Shown here: piece by piece, positions 1 to 12,075 of the stretch
How the letters are laid out: the number at the start of each line of letters is the position of its first letter
Numbering within the stretch: position 1 is the first letter of the stretch
Assembly: GCA_000277445.1 (NCBI GenBank)
Contig: AJWJ01000045.1
Location: forward strand, 1 to 64,000
Length of the DNA: 64,000 nt
Direction of reading: 5' to 3'
From: Polysphondylium violaceum
Lineage: Eukaryota > Evosea > Eumycetozoa > Dictyosteliales > Dictyosteliaceae
Notes under the pieces: model-generated
The model's database searches: none
What the model was told of the DNA's origin: nothing
What the model saw: only the letters and a program-made list of their open reading frames with translations
Position numbers and translations under genes: made by a program

Positions 1-192
1 GTTTTTTTTTTTGTTTTTTTTTTTTTTTTTTTTTTTTGTTGAAAAAACGAAGAGAGGGTGAAGAGGGGGAAGCGCAGCTCATAGTTTTTGTGAAAATTTT
101 CAAAAAAATATTTCATATTGATTATTTTATAGATTTATTGATAACAAAGATAGATATATACTATATATAATTACTATATATAACATTACACA
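1..192. other. poly-T rich 5' flank of the glutaminyl-tRNA synthetase gene
   Basis: Starts with a T-run of about 37 bases broken by two G. A short purine stretch and an AT-rich leader follow, leading into the ATG at 193. T-runs just upstream of genes are common in dictyostelid promoters. No other element is visible. Confidence 0.5.
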
Positions 193-2540
193 ATGCCACC
201 AAAGGTAGTTTCAGAAGAATTGGTTACTATGTTTAGTAATTTAGGATTGGATTCAGCTAAAGCCAAAGAAGCAGCTGCCAATGCCAATCTTTCAAGTCAA
301 TTAAAGGATATTGTTGTCGAAGCAGGCGTTGAGAGTGGCTGTGACAAGGCTGTCGGTATCATTCTCTACACCATTGCTACAAAGTATCCACAAAACGCTC
401 TTCGTCATCGTGCAACTCTTTGCAAATATATTGTAAAGAAGGAGGTGAGCAACATCAACTTACAAGCCTGTTTGGATTACTTGAGACGTACTGCCAACGA
501 AGAACTCAACGAGTCTGATTTTGTCAGTCAATGCGGTGTTGGTGTTGTCATCACTCGTGATCAAGTTAAATCTGCCGTTGCCGATTACATCAGCAAGAAT
601 AAAGACGAAATCGTTGAGAAGAGATATCAATTCCCAATCGGTTCTGCCTTGACCGACGTTAAAAACACTTTAAAGTGGGCCAACACCAAAGACATTAAAG
701 AGGAAGTCGACGAAGCTATTCTTGCCTTATTGGGTCCCAAGACCGACGCCGATAAAGCCCCAGCTCCCAAAGTCAAAGCCCCAGCTGCCACCACTGCCAC
801 CGCCGCTGTTGTCGAAGAGAAGCCAAAAGCCAAAGAGGAGATTAGATTCCCAGACCCAAGTGATAACATTCAAAACACACCAAAACTCCTCAAAGATCAT
901 TTGGAAGCCACCGGTGGTAAAATTGTCACTCGTTTCCCACCCGAGCCAAATGGTTATCTTCACATTGGTCATGCCAAAGCTATGCATTTAGATTTTGGTT
1001 ATGCTAAAAAGAATGGTGGTAAATGTTATCTTAGATTTGATGATACCAATCCAGAAAAAGAAAATCAAGAATATATTGATTCAATTATTGATGTATGTGT
1101 TTATGATATTACTTATATAATATTCATTCACAAACTAATAGTATAAAATAATAATAGAGCGTTAAATGGTTAGGTCATGAACCATGTGAAATTACTTATT
1201 CATCACAATATTTTGATCAATTATATGATTTAGCTATTGAACTTATTAAAAGAGGATTTGCTTATGTTTGTCATCAAACTGGTCCAGAAATGTCAGAAGG
1301 TAGAGAAAAGATGACAGATTCACCATACAGAAACAGAAGTGTCGAAGAGAATCTTTCACTTTTTGACGATATGAGAAAAGGTAAATTTGAAGAAGGTAAA
1401 GCCGTACTTAGAATGAAGGGTGATATGAAACATCCAAATCCATGTATGAGAGATTTGGTTGCCTATCGTATTAAATATCATCATCATCCAGTCAGTGGCG
1501 ACAAATGGTGTATCTATCCCTCCTACGATTACACTCATTGTTTGGTAGATTCCATTGAAAACATTACTCACTCACTCTGCACTTTGGAGTTTGAAATCAG
1601 AAGATTGTCTTACAATTGGTTGGTCGACGTACTCGGTCTCTACAGACCAGTCGTTTGGGAGTATGCTCGTTTGAATCTCACTCACACTGTTTTGTCAAAG
1701 AGAAAGATTATCACCCTCGTACAAAAAGGTTTTGTCAAGGGTTGGGATGATCCACGTCTTTCCACTTTGAACGCTTTCCGTAGAAAGGGTTACACCCCAG
1801 AGGCTATAAACTCTCTCTGTGAAACCATCGGTGTCACTCGTACAAACAACACCACCATTCCATACGAATTGCTCGAATTATGCTGTCGTCAAGATCTCGA
1901 TGGCAAAGCCACTCGTGCCATGGTTGTCTTGGATCCAATCAAAGTCGTCATCACCAACTATCCACAAGATCAAACTGAACAAATCACCGTACCAAACATC
2001 CCAGCCAATCCAGCTTTGGGCACTCATCAAGTCGACTTGTCTAGAGAACTCTACATTGAAAGAACCGATTTCCGTATGGTTGACAGCAAAGACTACTTTG
2101 GTTTAGCTCCAAACAAAGAAATCCTTCTCAAGTATGCCTACAACATCAAATGCAATGAAGTCATCACCGACGACAAAGGCAATGTCACTGAATTACGTGT
2201 CACCTATGACAAGGACAATTCAAACAAAAAAGTTAAAACCATTCACTGGGTATCAAGTGTCGCTGGTCAAAAGCCAACTGCTGTCGAGGTTCGTCTCTAC
2301 GATCACTTGTTTAAAGATTCTGAAATTGGTGATGATTGGTTAGAACACATTAACCCAGACTCTCTCAAAGTCATTGAAAACGCTGTTGCCGATAAAACTG
2401 TTGCCAACTCTAAAGAGTATGATAGATTCCAATTTGAAAGAACTGGTTATTTCTGTGTTGATAAAGATTCAACCTCTGATAAATTAGTATTCAACAGAAC
2501 CGTTTCTCTCAAGGAAAACAAAGATAAAAAGAAAATTTAA
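193..2540 (+). CDS. glnS: glutaminyl-tRNA synthetase, cytosolic
   Basis: Charges tRNA-Gln with glutamine in the cytosol. Two exons, 193..1092 and 1158..2540, are joined at a phase-0 intron (GTATGT...AATAATAG) and give 760 residues. That is the usual size for eukaryotic GlnRS with an appended N-terminal domain. Residues 1 to about 190 match the GlnRS-specific N-terminal RNA-binding region. An Ala/Lys/Pro/Thr linker follows at about 195-215. The class I signature [12 protein letters not shown] lies at about residues 249-260, and the KMSKS equivalent VLSKRK at 478-483. The C-terminal third is the beta-barrel anticodon-binding region, ending in a Lys-rich tail. The ATG at 193 opens the conserved N-terminal domain and is the first in the transcript. 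Glutamyl-tRNA synthetase is the close relative, but the N-terminal domain and the HIGH context favour GlnRS. Confidence 0.95.
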
Positions 2541-2893
2541 AATAAATTAATATCATTTATTATTATTATTCTTTCTCCCAAATTTAAGAATAGTATCATC
2601 TGTATTTATTTCTTTACAATTTTATTTTTTTTAAACATTTGGAAGTTACAAAATATTTTTTTTAATATTGTTATTTTATTTATCTTTATACAAAATTTTA
2701 TAGATCTACAGTGTATGTCGAAATAAATTATTGGATTATCAGTTCACAATTCATTTAGATTTTTTTTTTTTTATTATTTTTGAGATCAACTAAATTGAAA
2801 ATGAAAGCAGGAAAGAAAAGAAAACATTAATATTTGATTATTAATTTAATATCAAATTAAATGTTTTTTTTTTAAAAAACAAGAAATCTACCC
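2541..2893. other. intergenic, convergent 3' ends
   Basis: Lies between the 3' ends of the GlnRS and Ca2+-pump genes. It contains AATAAA-type signals on both strands and T/A runs, and nothing else recognisable. Confidence 0.5.
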
Positions 2894-5800
2894 CTATTGT
2901 CTTGGAGCACTTTGTCTTCTTAAACCAGTTTGATTATTTGAATTTTTAGTAGAGAATAATGCCTTACTATTAATTTTTTATGGTTAGTATATTTGTAAAA
3001 TAAACAATAAAATAAATATAATTAAAAATACATACGTTCTCTTGAGTCTAGGTTGATTTCTAAATGCAGAGATAACATTGATCTTTTTGAAAATATTTTG
3101 AGCTTTTCTCCAATTTGATTTTGGACCCAAAAGGGGTTGTCTTTCGATATCATAATTGATACCTGGTATTTCATCAAGTAATTCAGCTTTAGCTGGTGGT
3201 CTTTGTTGAATTTGTTTATCTTTAATTGGAATTAATCTTAAAATAAAGCCCCAAATTAATCCACCTGAACCAATAATAATACAAAAGAACCATTGTTTGT
3301 AATCCAAATGTCTAGTACCAAAGAATTCACCTCCAAATTCAACAAGTAAAATTTGGACACCAATTGAAAAGAATAATACTCCTAAAAATATATAACATTT
3401 GTGAATTCCTCTAAATACATTTAAATCTAATTATGTATAAAATATTAGTAAATACAGCCATTTGATTAAGTTTAATAATTGATACTATACCATTTGTCAA
3501 GACTCTACTATTAATTTCATTAAAGAATTGACAAAATACAAATGTATTGAAAATGATGGTGTGATAGGTAGTTTTATCTTGAGGAGTCCAAGCACTTAAG
3601 GCAGGTAAATCAAAGAGAGTGGTTAGAGTTTCAGCTCCATATAAAATAGCCATGAGGAATGAGATTTGATAAATTGCTTGACCAATGATATTTCTCCACA
3701 TACGATAAGTAATAAGACTATCATATCTACCATAGGGTAATCTATTAAAGAGTTCTTCTGTTGGTGGTTCAGTTGCCAAAGCCAATGCACCCAATGTGTC
3801 CATAATTAAATTAACCCACAACAATTGAACTGGTCTAAGAGGACTTTCACCATTGGTTATAGAACCAACAAATGCAATCAATACGGCGACGATATTTACA
3901 GTCAACTGGAATTGAATAAACTTTCTAATTGAATCATATACATTTCTACCCCACAATACTGCACGGGCGATGGAATTGAAATTATCATCCAGCAAGACAA
4001 TATCAGATGCCTCTTTGGCCACCTCTGTACCTGCAATACCCATACTAAAACCAACGTCTGCTTCTTTGAGTTGAGGAGCATCATTGACACCGTCACCAGT
4101 GACTGCAACAACTTCGCCAAGTTCTCTCAGTCTGTGTACGAGTCTGTGCTTGTCTGTAGGGGAGCATCTAGCAATCACTTGAAGATGGGGAATAATAGAG
4201 TCCAATTGATTGTCTGTGAGTTGTCTAAATTGTGGTCCTTCAATGGCAATTCCACCCTCTCTGAGTATATTACATTCTCTGGCGATATTCTTGGCAGTCA
4301 ATATATTGTCACCTGTCAACATTCTGACAAAGATACCGGCGTTTTGACATTTCTTTACAGCTTTTGGTACCTCTTTTCTAATTGGATCTTTGATACCAAC
4401 CAAACAGATAAAAGTAAGGTCAGAGTAGATGATATCCTCTGACAAATCATTGCCGATGTGTTGATCTTCTATATCTTTGTAGGCCAACACTAATGTACGC
4501 AAGCCATCGCTAGCATAGATTTCAATTTCTTTATGGAGCAAGAGTTTTTCCTCTTTGGTCATTTTGATGGGATCGCGCTCGGTGATGATGCTAGAGCATT
4601 GCGATACTACAATTTCAGCTGCACCCTTAGCATAGACTCTAAACTTGTTTCCATTTTTCAACAAAGCAGCTGACATTTTCTTTTCCGAAGAGAAGGGGTA
4701 GGTTCTTACCAATCTCGACTTGTTTTCATTTCTTACGACATCATAGCTTTGGTTGGGGATCTTGTCGAGCCACTCGAGAAGGGCACATTCAGTTTTACTT
4801 CCAATGTGATCGTTGAGTCTATCTTGGTGTTTTTCAATGTATGCAGTAGAGTTGAGACTAATGGCCTCTGACAAAAGTGTGAGGAAATCTGGGCTCTCTA
4901 GTAAGAGGTTATCTTTTTGTTCCTCTGAATAGTCATGATTGACTTTACCAATACATTTTCTAATGACGGTCATACGGTTTTGAGTAAGAGTACCAGTTTT
5001 ATCAGAGCAAATGTTTGTTGCACCTCCCATAGTTTCACAGGCTTCCAAATGACGTACCAAATTATTATCTTTCATCATCTTTATCATACTGTAGGCAAGA
5101 GAGATGGTGACTGCCAATGGAAGACCTTCGGGTACAGCAACGACAATAATGGTGATGGCAGTGACAATGAATCCGACAATGGTGCCCAATTCACTCCATT
5201 GCCATTTTTGATGGGTTGTTGTAAAGTGGATAATGTATTTAAGTAAAAGCACGGCGAAGACTAGGATAGCAGCAACCAAACCAAACTTGCCAATCACCTC
5301 GGCAAGTTTTTCCAGTTTTTGAGTGAGGGGAGTATCAGAGTTGGGCGATTGAAGCAAGAGTTTGAGTTTACCCCATTGGGAATGCATGCCCACAGCCACA
5401 ACGACCATTGTTGCAGAGCCTTCGAGCACTTGACATCCAGACAATAGGAATGGCTCGGTGTTTGATTTTCTTTTGGAGTCTGATTCACCAGTCATGGAGC
5501 TCTCATCCACAGACAATCCTTGACCAGATAAGTAAATGCCATCAGCAGGAATAGTGTCACCAGTCTCTAGTTTGACGATATCACCAACGACCAAATCATA
5601 CACAGAGATTGGACTCACTCTTCCACTACGAATAGTCGAGACATTTCTTTCATTTCTAATCGAGTTTAGTTTTCTAAATTTCTTTTCCTTGTTATAGTCA
5701 TTGCCCGCAGTGACCATCACAACAATCAATACAGCCAACAGAATAGCCGTGCCATCAATCCAACCCGTTTTTGGATCCTCCACTGTCAGACCAAGAATAA

Positions 5801-6092
5801 TAGATACCACAGCCGACACAATCAAAATGACCAAAGTCTTGTCATGGATAGCTTCCCAAACAAAGAAAAGAAAAGATTTCTGTGCGATTTCATCCATTTT
5901 GTTTCTACCAAACATCTCTACTCTTGCAGGATTGGATGCCTCTTGATTGGTGAGACCATTCTCTCTATTGGATCCCAACCTGTCTACCAGATTAGATACT
6001 CCTCCATAGCGTTCATTTATTAATTGTAGATTTTCATTTGCAACAATGCTTGATAAATCATCAACTGTAACACTATTATCTATATTTAACAT
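2894..6092 (-). CDS. patA: plasma-membrane-type Ca2+-transporting P-type ATPase (PMCA)
   Basis: Pumps Ca2+ out of the cytosol, or into the contractile vacuole in dictyostelids. The model has three exons, 6092..3491, 3426..3036 and 2966..2894, with matching phases (1 and 2), giving 1021 residues. Visible features in order are an N-terminal cytosolic segment, the TGES actuator motif (SMTGES), the PEGLP membrane motif, the phosphorylation loop DKTGTLTQN with Asp at about residue 364, the KGAAE nucleotide-site motif, and the hinge MLTGDN...TGDGVNDAP. About ten hydrophobic segments are present, the last ones in exon 2. Exon 3 (73 nt) supplies a short basic tail ending LRRQSAPRQ. This is shorter than animal PMCA tails, so a long calmodulin-binding autoinhibitor is not evident. 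The gene name is by similarity to Dictyostelium patA. The first ATG (6092) is used. Confidence 0.93.
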
Positions 6093-6808
6093 TTTATATT
6101 ATATCATACAAATAATAAAAAGTTTATATATATAAATATAAACAATTTTATGTATTATATGTAAATAAGCGATAGATAGAGAAATTAAATGATGTGTCTG
6201 TCTGTTTTGATGACAATAATAATAATAAGAATAATAGAAAAAAACAAAAATGTTTGGTCTTTAATGTGACAAGTCCAAATAGGAAATATAGATGCACAAG
6301 ATTGATTTTTCTCGATTTAGAAAGAATGATAAATATGAGAAAAGAGGGGAAAATGAATAACTATTTCAATGACAGATGTTTGTTGTAAATAATATACAAT
6401 TTTAGTATTTGTATTGTGTGTGTATCTGTGTGGGTGTGTGGTGGGGTTCTAGAATGTATTTTGGATGTGTGTGTAAATTTTGAATCCCTATAAATACTAA
6501 AAAAAGGTAGATCGCCTTTTTGTGTGGGGGTAGGTCTATTCATGTTTTTTTTATTATTTTATTATATTTTTTTAATCTTGAAAAGTGATTACTCTATTTG
6601 TATGTAATTTAGATTTTTAATATAAAAGTAGTGTGTTCTTCTTCGAACCAAGTCCAAATGAGGTTTCTCCCAAAATTCATATGCAATAAATTTTTGTAAA
6701 ATTTGAATTTTTTTTTTTTTTTTTCTATTTAAATTCGACGATTTACTTGAATTGTCTTCCACAGGAACATCACTTAAAGAGTAACAATAACTATAGATTC
6801 AACATAAA
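6093..6808. other. divergent intergenic region (Ca2+ pump / URI)
   Basis: A 716-bp region between two divergent genes. It contains AT-rich DNA, a GT-rich stretch around 6410-6475 and a T-run at 6708-6724. Short open frames here have no recognisable content. Confidence 0.4.
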
Positions 6809-8554
6809 ATGAATAATCAACATAACCATAGCGGGCATCACCACCATCATCACCATGACGGACATAGCCATGACCACCATCATCATCACCACCACCATCA
6901 ACAACAGCAACCAAAACTTACACCCAGACAAGAAATATTTCAAAAATATAATCAAGTAAGACATATAATCCTAGATTTACATTAAGCAATATCAACAATG
7001 GTATTAATCGTATAATCATATATATATCTATAGAAAATAGTAGAATATCAAGAACACATTGAACATTTGAATGGTACTAAAAAAGAATATAGTGAATTGA
7101 TATCTACACTTGAAGATTTACCCGATACATTGAAACCAAAGATTATGGTGCCGTTGGGGAAATTGGCATTCTTTGAGGGAAACATTAAAAACTCTAACCA
7201 GTTTATGGTGCTTTTAGGGGACAATTATTTTACCAAAAGATCGTCCAAACAAGCAATTGAAATATTTCAAAGAAGAGATAGAGATATCGATGAAAACATT
7301 AAGGATTTAAACGAACAAATTGATTTTATTAAACAAAAGTTTGCATTGACTACTGATCTTTCAAAAGCGTTGGGTGTATGTATTATTACTAGGTTGATAT
7401 GTATACATATATTAATAACTATGATATCATAGGAAAAGAATGATGAAAACATTATAGAAATTAAAGAAGACTATGATTCAGATCAAGAAAGAGATAACAA
7501 TAATCAAAGAGAGATTAAAAAGAAAGAGAAATCAGCCGAGAAACAACAAAAGAAACAAATGCAACAAAAAGAACCGCCTACCAAAGAAGCCATTCAGAAA
7601 AAGAAAGATAGGGATGATGAGTTTGATGAAATGATGAGAAAATTGGAGATTTTAGAAGAAAAGGAGAGAAAGAGTATGGAGAAGGGTGAATTGGACGATG
7701 ATGAAGATACCTCTGCCGCCGCTACTTTGATGAAGAATTTTGCAAAGAAATTAAATATGACAGATGATGATGAAGAAGATGAAGAGGAAGAGGAGGAGGA
7801 GGAAGAGGAATACCAAGAAAAAGAATACAACGATGTAGACGAGACTGTGTTTGCCGATAAAGAAGGCGACTATGGCTATGGACACAATGACGATGACGAT
7901 GATGATTATAACGATGTAATTGAATACTATGATGAATTTGGTAATCTTATTGATATAAATGATCCAAATGTAGAGTATATTCAAGATGATGGTAATGACG
8001 ATGAAGATGAGGAAGAGATTGAAATCAACGAATACCAAGACGGTACTGACGAATTGTATCTCAATAAAAATGGTCACGATCTCAATGAACAAGAGGTCAA
8101 GGAGTTGGAATCCATTTGGCAAGAAAAGAGGAAAACTCTTGGAAAGGACATCTTGTCCGCCACCAATACACCCACAACAACAACAACAACTACTACAACT
8201 ACGACCAATACATCTAAAAATCATACAGTTTTATCTTCATCACCTAGTTTGAAATCTATATTAAAAAGTCCAAGGACAAGTGGAAACAGTGGAAATGATG
8301 ATATTATAGAAATAGAAACATCTCTAGATGGCGATAATGATCCCAAAGAGTATATCAAGAGAGTAAACAAACAAGTACAATTTGTCACTGAAAAGAACAA
8401 AACCGTATCCATTCCTCCCAATCCACCCAAAGAAACTGCATTCTCTGGCGATATCGTTGAAAAAGAAACTGATCTCTTTCCCTTTGAACCAATCCCTCCT
8501 CCCATTCCCAACGGTGCAAAACAACACAAGAGTTCAAAGTTCAAAAGAAGATAA
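6809..8554 (+). CDS. URI1: URI1-like unconventional prefoldin (RPB5 interactor)
   Basis: URI is a scaffold of the R2TP/prefoldin-like complex that assists RNA polymerase assembly and binds RPB5 and PP1. Three exons, 6809..6955, 7034..7375 and 7433..8554, are all joined in phase 0 and give 536 residues. Exon 1 is an unusual leader: about 19 His among the first 30 residues, then Gln. Residues 40-155 carry the prefoldin alpha-type coiled coil with the conserved hairpin (VPLGKLAFFEGNI). A long acidic, Lys-rich linker follows, with an Asp/Glu run at about 275-295. Near the C-terminus are an RVxF-like PP1-docking candidate (KQVQF) after an SILKSPR motif, and a segment AFSGDIVEKE resembling the conserved URI box. 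The His-rich start sits directly at the first ATG. The assignment rests on the prefoldin core plus the C-terminal box. Confidence 0.85.
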
Positions 8555-8623
8555 ATATTAATAGTAATATATATTTATGAATAAATAAATAAATAAAACA
8601 ACACTATTATTTTATTCTGTTTG

Positions 8624-9232
8624 TTAAATGAATAGAGTTATTACCAACAATAATAATAAGAGTATCGTTAAATTAAAAGAAAAGGATAATCTATTTGACA
8701 AAGATGATTGCTCTACCTTTTTCGTTGAGTTTGATGGAGCAGGTGTTTCTGTGTAGGCGGGTGGCTCAGTGGGAGCATTGGGATCATTTGTTTGGGGTGG
8801 ATAGGTGGGTCTCTCGCAATCTTTGACTGGTGAGCAGTTGGCATAGATTGAAATATCACCGTTGTTGTAGTTATTTTTAGACACCGAGAATCTAGTTTCC
8901 CAGTCTGGACATATGGTCACTAAAGGATTATCCTTTAATGGCACTCGAGTGTTATTACTATGAACATAGTTGTACTGTTCAACACCACTGTCACTTGTAA
9001 ATGATATATTTATACTGTGATCCACGATATCCAAATCGATGATAAATTTGAAAAAATGCTCAATTTCATTATTAAAGTAAAGTTGATATGAAATTGCTCT
9101 TGCTTTAGTTGGTTGACTGCTTTGCTTAACTAGTTCCCAATCGCCTTTATAGTTTTGCCAATAAAGACTTAATTGAAAAGAACAACAGACTTGAATTAGT
9201 AAAAAAATAGTTAATATAAACAATAGTTTCAT
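8624..9232 (-). CDS. secreted or GPI-anchored surface protein, unknown function
   Basis: A single-exon protein of 202 residues. Residues 1-19 are a clear signal peptide (MKLLFILTIFLLIQVCC). The ectodomain, about residues 20-140, has four Cys (two outside the signal) and candidate N-glycosylation sites (NIS, NNT, NCS, NST). A Pro/Thr/Glu-rich stalk (about 140-170) follows. The protein ends in a hydrophobic tail of about 20 residues with no charged residues after it, as expected for GPI attachment. I do not recognise the ectodomain fold. Its 3' end converges on the URI gene 69 bp away. Upstream DNA has CA-rich stretches (9408-9437) of the kind seen before developmental dictyostelid genes, which is only suggestive. 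Confidence 0.75.
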   Translation of the reverse strand: MKLLFILTIFLLIQVCCSFQLSLYWQNYKGDWELVKQSSQPTKARAISYQLYFNNEIEHFFKFIIDLDIVDHSINISFTSDSGVEQYNYVHSNNTRVPLKDNPLVTICPDWETRFSVSKNNYNNGDISIYANCSPVKDCERPTYPPQTNDPNAPTEPPAYTETPAPSNSTKKVEQSSLSNRLSFSFNLTILLLLLLVITLFI

Positions 9233-9631
9233 TTTGTATGAGGTTTGCTATATAGAGAAAACTAGAAAATACATGAATGTGTATCTAATGATTTGTTGAG
9301 GTGTTTTTCTATTTTATCCTTCCTCAAAATTATAACCCATTCTTCATCTCATTTCCTATAGCATATTTTTGTGGAGGGGTGTGGGGTTATTGATCACCTT
9401 CTTATCCACACATTCACACATCCTCACTCTTATAATGTTTGTGCGTGAAAATTGATAAAACTTTATAAAGCTCACATGTTTGGTAAACCCCTCCAAATAA
9501 ATAAATGGATGTGTGGCTATTTATAACACATATGATGACAATTGAAAATTATTTTTCCTCTTTGGGCGAATGAATACTATAGAGCAACGTATATGTATGA
9601 TTGTATATATAATGAGTGATATTTATCGATT
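9233..9631. other. intergenic with CA-rich stretches
   Basis: Upstream of the surface-protein gene and downstream of LSm7. It contains GTGTGGGG and CACACATTCACACATCC blocks at about 9370-9430 and several TATA-like AT stretches. Confidence 0.35.
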
Positions 9632-10026
9632 TTATTCTTCATATGGATTTGGAATCGACATACAACCTTCAGTTGGACAAACCATCATAACACTACTTCC
9701 TCTGCAAACAACTAAACCTAAAAATCTTTTTTCATCAGTCACTGTCAAGGGATCTTGTGGATCTCTAATAAATTCTTGTGTTTGATCCAATGTAATATTA
9801 ACTAATTGATCATATCCTTTAAGTATACCTTGAACTATTTAATGATGATTGGTAATTAATTATTATTGTCAATATTAGTAATTATTACATGTAATAAACA
9901 AAAGTAGTATGTATAGTGTTGCTTACCTTCTCTTCCACCTGTAAATTTAACACAAATCTCTTTTCCTAAAAACATTTTAAGATCAAGAATTGATTCTTTT
10001 TTTGCAGCTGGATTATATGATGACAT
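9632..10026 (-). CDS. lsm7: U6 snRNA-associated Sm-like protein LSm7
   Basis: A subunit of the LSm1-7 (mRNA decay) and LSm2-8 (U6 snRNP) rings. Two exons, 10026..9927 and 9834..9632, are joined in phase 1 (donor GTAAGC) and give 100 residues. The N-terminal helix ESILDL is followed by the Sm1 motif (VKFTGGREVQGILKGYDQLVN) and the Sm2 motif (LGLVVCRGSSVMMVCP). The ending IPNPYEE parallels the IPNPF end of animal LSm7. The insert between Sm1 and Sm2 (FIRDPQDP) is also typical of LSm7. The start codon faces the PRP17 start 328 bp away, so the two genes share a divergent promoter region. Confidence 0.93.
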
Positions 10027-10353
10027 TGTTATTCTTATTATATTTATATCAAATGATCTTTCTTTTTATCTTTTTTTGAGAGATTTAGTTTCTATTCTAC
10101 AAATATTGATCTTTAGATATTTGAATTATGTACAAAAAAGATCAAGATACTCTTTGTTATTATCGATAAAAGTTATAAAATTCTGATGATTTCGATTGAT
10201 GAAAAAGTAGAAGATGAACATGTTGAAAAAATTCTCATTGTTTTGTTTTTTTTTTTTTTTTTTTTTTTTTTACTATATTTTTAGAAAAAAGGTCATATTC
10301 ATTTATGATATCTATATCCTGTTTTGGAATAATATCATATAATATAATAACCA
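10027..10353. promoter_or_regulatory. shared divergent promoter region LSm7 / PRP17
   Basis: The 327 bp between the two start codons contains a T-run of about 27 bases (10243-10271) and AT-rich boxes, with no other gene. That both flanking genes are spliceosome components is seen from their sequences; co-regulation is inferred. Confidence 0.5.
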
Positions 10354-12075
10354 ATGGATTTACTTTCAGGATATTGTGATAGTGATGAAGAAGAATTAAA
10401 AGTTGATAATAAAGAAACAGCAACAACAACAACAACAACAACTAAAACACCAGTTGAATTTAAAGAGATATCAACATTTAAACCAAATCTAACACCGTCA
10501 GTAGATTCAATTAGAGTGTTGGAGAACAGGATCAATCCAAATGATAAAGTGTTGACATATAATCCAACATGGTCAAGCATGGCTGGTGATGTAGAGGGAC
10601 CTAATAAACCCTACTCTCAATCAAACAGTAGAATGGACTCAAAGTACAAGAATCACACGACAGGTATCGTAGAGGAGTACCATGTCAACGACTATGCATT
10701 CACTCAACAATATTATAGTTTTAAAACAAAGGGTTATGCAATCAATCCCGATGGTGGTAATGAATTGGTTGGGTATAGAGCAGATGATAATACAACTACA
10801 ACAACAACAACCAATAATAATAGTAAAGATAAAAAAGATAAAAGAAAAAGAGAAAGCAATGATCCTTCAAATATTGAACAATTTAAAGGACCTTGGGCAC
10901 CAAAGCAAAGAGAACTTGCATTAAAGGCCAAGATTGAAGATGAAATGAATAACTATAATGTCGAAGAAGCTACACTCACCGAGGAACAAAAAGCATTCTT
11001 GGACTCTCGTATAAAGAAACAAAAACCAAAATCAGCAGACAACGAAAACGAAATACCAGAGATTACATCTGTATTCCATGGAAAAGAGAGAAAAGACTAT
11101 ATGGGAAGGGACTGGTTGGAGCATCCATCAGATCTCCGTCTCGTCGTGCCCGATACCTATTTACCAAAAAAACTCATTCACACATGGACAGGCCACACCA
11201 AAGGTATTGCAGCCATCAGATTGTTTCCAAAATATGGTCATATGCTCTTGTCAGCTGGTATGGATAACACTGTAAAGATATGGGATGTTTATAATGAAAG
11301 AAAGTGTATGCAGACCTACACTGGACACACTGCTGCCGTGCGTGACATTTGTTTCTCTAATGACGGTCGTAGTTTTCTTAGTTGTGGCTATGACCGTGTC
11401 TCTCGTCTATGGGACACAGAAACTGGCAAGATTGTCGGCACCTACAACAACGGCAAAATTCCATTTTGTCTGAAATTCAATCCCGACGACGACAAACAAA
11501 ACCTCTTTATTGTAGGTGACTCTGGCAAAAAGATTGTTCAATGGGACATCAAGTCCAACGAGATTGTCCAAGAATACGACCAACATTTGGGCGCAGTCAA
11601 CACCCTCACATTTATAGACAACAACCGAAGATTTGTGTCTTCAAGTGACGACAAATCACTGCGTATCTGGGAATGGGGCATTCCAGTGGTGATCAAATAC
11701 GTTAGTGAGCCAGAAATGCACAGTATGCCCGCCGTGGCTGTTCATCCCAATGGAAAATGGTTTATCACTCAATCGATGGACAATCAAATCCTCGTCTATA
11801 GCACTCAAGATAGATTCCGTATGAATAAAAAGAAAAGATTTTTAGGTCACAATTGTGCAGGCTATGCCTGTCAAGTGGGTTTCTCTCCCGATGGTAAATA
11901 TGTCATCAGTGGTGATGCAAACGGTAGAGCATTCTTTTGGGAATGGAAAACTTCAAAAATGTTTAAAACACTCAACGCTCATGACGGTGTTTGTATTGGT
12001 GTCGAATGGAATCCTTTGGAATCTTCCAAAGTCATCACTTGTGGATGGGATGGTAAAATTAAATATTGGGATTAG
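10354..12075 (+). CDS. prp17: pre-mRNA splicing factor PRP17/CDC40, WD40 protein
   Basis: Acts in the second catalytic step of splicing, in the nucleus. An intron-free gene of 573 residues. The N-terminal part (1-270) has the conserved PRP17 signature around YNPTW and the GPWAPK segment at about 180-190, interrupted by Thr and Asn/Lys tracts. It then has the conserved EITSVFHGKERKDYMGR and the WLEHP/DLR region. The C-terminal 300 residues form seven WD40 repeats beginning WTGHTKGI and ending GWDGKIKYWD at the stop. Length matches human CDC40 (579 residues in that family). The start at 10354 gives the conserved MDLLSGYCDSDEEE opening. Confidence 0.95.
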   Translation: MDLLSGYCDSDEEELKVDNKETATTTTTTTKTPVEFKEISTFKPNLTPSVDSIRVLENRINPNDKVLTYNPTWSSMAGDVEGPNKPYSQSNSRMDSKYKNHTTGIVEEYHVNDYAFTQQYYSFKTKGYAINPDGGNELVGYRADDNTTTTTTTNNNSKDKKDKRKRESNDPSNIEQFKGPWAPKQRELALKAKIEDEMNNYNVEEATLTEEQKAFLDSRIKKQKPKSADNENEIPEITSVFHGKERKDYMGRDWLEHPSDLRLVVPDTYLPKKLIHTWTGHTKGIAAIRLFPKYGHMLLSAGMDNTVKIWDVYNERKCMQTYTGHTAAVRDICFSNDGRSFLSCGYDRVSRLWDTETGKIVGTYNNGKIPFCLKFNPDDDKQNLFIVGDSGKKIVQWDIKSNEIVQEYDQHLGAVNTLTFIDNNRRFVSSSDDKSLRIWEWGIPVVIKYVSEPEMHSMPAVAVHPNGKWFITQSMDNQILVYSTQDRFRMNKKKRFLGHNCAGYACQVGFSPDGKYVISGDANGRAFFWEWKTSKMFKTLNAHDGVCIGVEWNPLESSKVITCGWDGKIKYWD

